Source of the DNA: JAAUTS01 sp038250235
Lineage (GTDB): Bacteria; Verrucomicrobiota; Verrucomicrobiia; Methylacidiphilales; JAAUTS01
Direction: 5' to 3'
Assembly (NCBI GenBank): GCA_038250235.1
Contig: JBBSCO010000083.1
Location: forward strand, 1 to 9,404
DNA: 9,404 nucleotides
The translations under genes were made by a program, and so were the position numbers. Below are positions 6,551 to 9,404 of the stretch, piece after piece. The first letter of the stretch is position 1, and every line of letters starts with the position of its first letter. The notes under the pieces were generated by a model. That model was not told the DNA's origin and did not search any database. It saw nothing but the letters and a program-made list of their open reading frames with translations.

Positions 6551-8191
6551 ATGGCAACCAAACCGAAATGGATGGAAAAGGCACTCAGCAAGGAAGAACA
6601 GAAAAACCTGCTCCATTTTCAGCAACACTTTAACCCTGAACTGGGTGTCGTCGTTTTCCCGGATCAGGCCACATCCAGTCTGCTTACGCTTCAATTCTGC
6701 CGCCTGCTCTGCCGCTCAGGAAGCGAGAAACATTTGTCTCTGGCCCAGCAGGCATTGGAGGGCTTCTTTAGGCCTCAAATTACTGATCCCGAAGACGAAA
6801 ATTACGGTGGAATTCCTCTTCGCATCGGTGCGGGTTACCGTGATAAAAACGCCCCGCTCTTCCATCTGCCACTGCTTCTGGAAATACGCAGTTGCCCGGC
6901 GCTATCGAAGAAAGCCTGTGCCATTCTTGATGAAGGATTAAAAAGGCTCCTGGCAGGTGCGGAACGCCGCTGGCATGAGGAAACGTTCGATCTGCATCGT
7001 GATTTCAAAGGCTACACCAATGTCTTTCTCATGTACATCCAGGCTCTGCTACTGGGTGCGGGATACCTGGGCCTGCCCCGCTGGCAGCGTCGTGCGGAAT
7101 GCGAATGGAAACGCTGGTTTCATCATGTCTCCTATTATGGAATCGATGAATGTGTTTCCACGGTCTATCACGAGGTGGATCATGAAACATTGATTAGGCT
7201 TTCCGGGTTGTTTAGCGAAAAAACATTTAAAGATCAGGTGCGGATGGTCATTGGGCATCTGGAGGCAACCCAGAGAATTCTGGAGCACCCCCGCCTCCGT
7301 CTGCCGGTTTGTGGGTCTTCACGTGATTACCGGCGTTTTCTCCGTCCAGGCACCGGCCGATTCAAGCCTTTTGAGGGGAGTGCGGGCGAAGTTCGTCGCA
7401 GTTTCCCCTATGAGGCCGAGGGTCGTGCCACCACCCTGCCTTTTCGTTTCAAATCCTGGCAGGATAGTCATAGCGGCTTGGGAACCATGACTGGAGGGTA
7501 TTATTTCTGGCAAAATCTTTACGGGCTGGTCATGGCGGGGGAGAGTGAGCAGAAGAGGGAGTTGGCCTTTTTGCCAGGCACATTTTCCACGACCCCGGGT
7601 TTTGTGGATCAAAAGGGCTCGCGGGCTCTCTTTGTGTTTGGACGTGTGCCCAGTTCGCTCTACCGGACGCAAATGCCCACCCCCGATGATCGTATCCCGG
7701 AGGACATGGGATTTTTTGGCATGGGGGTTACCACCGGTTGGTCGGTCGTCGCTGACAAGCCCGGGCGTCTTCATCTGTCTGCCTATGGACAAGAATTGTT
7801 TTTGGATGCCTTTGCTGTTGAAGGTGGCTGCTGCGTGCCTGCCCCGTTGAGAAAAATCCGACGCCCAGCAGGCGAAGAAACCCGTCTGGCTTCAAGTTTT
7901 GAGTGTGATATCGATGAATACCTTTTTCCTGACAAGACAACGTGGTTCGGGGTCGTGCTGGAACTTCGTAAAATCACAGCCAACGTGCCTGCCATGGCCC
8001 GGGTGGAACTGGAGATGAAAGGGCGCTCCCGTCACTTTAAGTGCGGAGACCTGGGTGTTTCACTTTTCGAGTCGCCCACCGGGGAACAGGTACAACTTTA
8101 TCCGGAAGATTGGCGGACCCTGCCCCTTTTCCGGAGTCCGGATCATTTACTCTGGCCCGGGCAATGGTTGCAGCAAAGTATCAACGTCTGA
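6551..8191 (+). CDS. Uncharacterised protein, probable alpha/alpha-toroid plus C-terminal beta domain, cytoplasmic
   Basis: Product of 547 residues from the ATG at 6551; a TTG at 6527 would add eight residues and has AAGGA 12 bases upstream, so the start is uncertain. No signal peptide or membrane segment is seen, unlike the neighbouring hydrolases. The first 260 or so residues look helical and repeat a pattern of amphipathic helices. They include HRDFKGYTNVFLMYIQALL (about 148-166) and YYGIDECVSTVYHEVDHETL (about 190-209). The G-x-x-E-x-x-S-x-x-Y spacing there resembles segments in toroid polysaccharide lyases and related hydrolases. From about 310 the sequence becomes beta-rich and aromatic (HSGLGTMTGGYYFWQ), as in the beta domain that follows the toroid in lyase-type proteins. 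I infer an intracellular enzyme acting on a sugar acid or oligosaccharide, but no catalytic residues can be named with assurance and no family is recognised. Its divergent pairing with the CBM/hydrolase operon supports a role in the same pathway. Confidence 0.7.
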   Translation: MATKPKWMEKALSKEEQKNLLHFQQHFNPELGVVVFPDQATSSLLTLQFCRLLCRSGSEKHLSLAQQALEGFFRPQITDPEDENYGGIPLRIGAGYRDKNAPLFHLPLLLEIRSCPALSKKACAILDEGLKRLLAGAERRWHEETFDLHRDFKGYTNVFLMYIQALLLGAGYLGLPRWQRRAECEWKRWFHHVSYYGIDECVSTVYHEVDHETLIRLSGLFSEKTFKDQVRMVIGHLEATQRILEHPRLRLPVCGSSRDYRRFLRPGTGRFKPFEGSAGEVRRSFPYEAEGRATTLPFRFKSWQDSHSGLGTMTGGYYFWQNLYGLVMAGESEQKRELAFLPGTFSTTPGFVDQKGSRALFVFGRVPSSLYRTQMPTPDDRIPEDMGFFGMGVTTGWSVVADKPGRLHLSAYGQELFLDAFAVEGGCCVPAPLRKIRRPAGEETRLASSFECDIDEYLFPDKTTWFGVVLELRKITANVPAMARVELEMKGRSRHFKCGDLGVSLFESPTGEQVQLYPEDWRTLPLFRSPDHLLWPGQWLQQSINV

Positions 8192-8308
8192 TCAGAACCA
8201 GGTTTTTTGCCGCCCCACTTCTGCCAAGAAAACGGAAATGTTTATTTCTGTATTTATGCTTGCAATAAGTTTATTGAAAGTTACAGTTGCAATTAACAAA
8301 AGGAAACT
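8192..8308 (+). promoter_or_regulatory. Leader of the beta-strand-repeat gene with a clear ribosome binding site
   Basis: The 117 bases before the ATG at 8309 are AT-rich. A weak promoter-like pair can be drawn: TTGCAA at 8260-8265 and TACAGT at 8282-8287 with 16 bases between. AAGGA at 8300-8304 lies four bases before the ATG and is the only well-placed Shine-Dalgarno sequence in the window. No terminator is visible after the upstream gene, so read-through from it is possible. Confidence 0.35.
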
Positions 8309-9404
8309 ATGACAAGAGCAAATAACATCCGTGCAGTATTTTTCGTCCTTGGATCAGGACTTTTCGGTACATTGACCGCCCAAGCCGCAGACGCCACTTG
8401 GAATGTCAACGCCGCTGGAAACTGGGCTACGGGCGCAAGCTGGCTTCCCGCCGCAGCTCCCGGGGCAACGACCGGCACCACCAATACCGACACTGCCACA
8501 TTCGGGACGATCATCAATGCCGCCCGCATCGTCACCGTGGATAACAATCGGAACATCCTTGGAATCAACTTTGCCGGTAACTCGAATGGCTACACGCTCC
8601 AAAGTGGCAATCTCCTCCTGACCAACGGAGGCCTTATCCAAACCAGTGGGGCTGGCAGTGGGCACACGGATATCATCAATTCTACCATTGCCATCCAAGG
8701 CGATGGTGGCGCGGCAACCTTTACCGCTGGCTCATCAACCGCCACCCGCTTGCTGTCAATCCAGTTGGGCATTACGGGTGTTTCCACCGGTAGCAACACT
8801 ACGACTCTCACTTTGAACGGTGCAAACACGGGCACCAACCTCGTCTCCGGACTTATTGCAAATGGAGCAGGCGGCGGCAATGTGGCGGTGGTCAAGTCTG
8901 GTGCAGGCACTTGGCAGCTCCAAGGCGCAAATACCTTTACCGGCGGATTAACGCTCAACGATGGGACCCTCAGACTCGGCAACGACGCCGCGCTCGGCGG
9001 GGCTGGCAACGTCTTCACCATTACTGGCGGCAGTTTAGATGTAAGCTCCGCCCGCACGACCGCGAACAACAATGCGCAGAATTGGAATGGGGACTTCACC
9101 TTCGTGGGCAGCAATATCTTGAATCTCGGAACTGGCGCGGTGACCATGAACGCGAACCGTAACGTCACCGTATCGGTCAGGACGCTCACCGTCGGCGGGG
9201 CAATCGGCGGCGGTGCGTTCTCCCTCACCAAATCCGGCGCGGGCACCCTGGCGCTGACCGGGGCAAACAGTTTTTCAGGCGCGACCGTCATCAACGCGGG
9301 AACCTTGAATTCCTCCACCTTTGCAAACGCCGGTATCAATAGCGGTATCGGCAGCGGCAGCTCTGCGGCGGATCTGGTCTTCGGCGGCGGCACCTTGCAA
9401 TACA
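8309..9404 (+). CDS. Autotransporter-associated beta-strand-repeat protein, N-terminal part
   Basis: The frame is open for 365 codons to the right edge, so the C-terminus is missing. A signal peptide spans about residues 1-27 (MTRANNIR, a hydrophobic core, then TAQAA). The mature protein begins ATWNVNAAGNWATGASW and reaches DTATFG near residue 66, the usual opening of large Verrucomicrobiota repeat proteins. It is rich in Gly, Ala, Thr and Asn, as expected for a right-handed beta-helix. Two copies of the autotransporter-associated repeat are seen: KSGAGTWQLQGANTFTGG at about 196-213, continuing to LNDGTLRLG, and KSGAGTLALTGANSFSGA at about 308-325, continuing to INAGTLNSS. Proteins of this type are usually very long. 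They end in an outer-membrane autotransporter barrel or a PEP-CTERM sorting tail; which applies here cannot be seen. It is probably a surface or secreted structural or binding protein. The start is well supported by AAGGA four bases upstream. Confidence 0.85.
   Translation, partial: MTRANNIRAVFFVLGSGLFGTLTAQAADATWNVNAAGNWATGASWLPAAAPGATTGTTNTDTATFGTIINAARIVTVDNNRNILGINFAGNSNGYTLQSGNLLLTNGGLIQTSGAGSGHTDIINSTIAIQGDGGAATFTAGSSTATRLLSIQLGITGVSTGSNTTTLTLNGANTGTNLVSGLIANGAGGGNVAVVKSGAGTWQLQGANTFTGGLTLNDGTLRLGNDAALGGAGNVFTITGGSLDVSSARTTANNNAQNWNGDFTFVGSNILNLGTGAVTMNANRNVTVSVRTLTVGGAIGGGAFSLTKSGAGTLALTGANSFSGATVINAGTLNSSTFANAGINSGIGSGSSAADLVFGGGTLQY

Noticed and set aside
8590..9393. Minus-strand open frame of 267 codons rich in Pro, Ala and Val
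   Set aside because: It is the complement of the Gly/Ala/Thr-rich repeat protein, whose plus frame has a signal peptide, a good ribosome binding site and canonical repeats.
1..9404. CRISPR arrays, tRNA or rRNA genes, insertion sequences, toxin-antitoxin pairs
   Set aside because: No regularly spaced repeats, tRNA-like TTC-containing arms, transposase motifs or typical paired small genes were seen by eye on either strand.

Overview
The window looks like chromosomal DNA from a member of the Verrucomicrobiota or a close PVC-group relative. The main evidence is the gene at the right edge, which encodes a secreted protein built of autotransporter-associated beta-strand repeats, a type especially abundant in that phylum. 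Supporting evidence is a cluster of secreted, multimodular carbohydrate-active proteins, an FAD-oxidoreductase fragment of a kind common in such clusters, and the lack of clear Shine-Dalgarno sequences at most starts. The phylum is an inference; nothing here fixes the genus.

Layout: (1) 1-141, minus strand, is the first 47 codons of an FAD-dependent oxidoreductase that runs off the left edge. (2) 142-775 is a long AT-rich spacer with no convincing gene, ending in a perfect operator-like dyad (721-733) just ahead of the next gene. (3) 776-2074, plus strand, encodes a secreted single-domain clan GH-A-like glycoside hydrolase. (4) 2075-2530 lies between two convergent genes, with a small hairpin and a doubtful small ORF. 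(5) 6456-2531, minus strand, is a two-gene operon. A 183-residue secreted protein that is only a CBM6/CBM35-like module overlaps by ATGA the start of a 1125-residue secreted protein. That protein carries the same module, then Ig-like sequence, a GH-A-like catalytic domain and a C-terminal CBM9-like module. (6) 6551-8191, plus strand, is divergent from that operon and encodes a 547-residue protein without a signal peptide, probably an alpha/alpha toroid followed by a beta domain, of unknown function. (7) 8309 to the right edge, plus strand, is the N-terminal part of a beta-strand-repeat surface or secreted protein.

Taken together this reads as part of a polysaccharide-utilisation neighbourhood. 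Two exported hydrolases and a free carbohydrate-binding module would act outside the cytoplasm. The divergent toroid-like protein would act inside, perhaps on imported oligosaccharides. The repeat protein may be a surface structure. The substrate cannot be told from sequence alone. The most unusual element is the tandem duplication of the binding module as a stand-alone secreted protein, translationally coupled to the enzyme that contains its paralogue.
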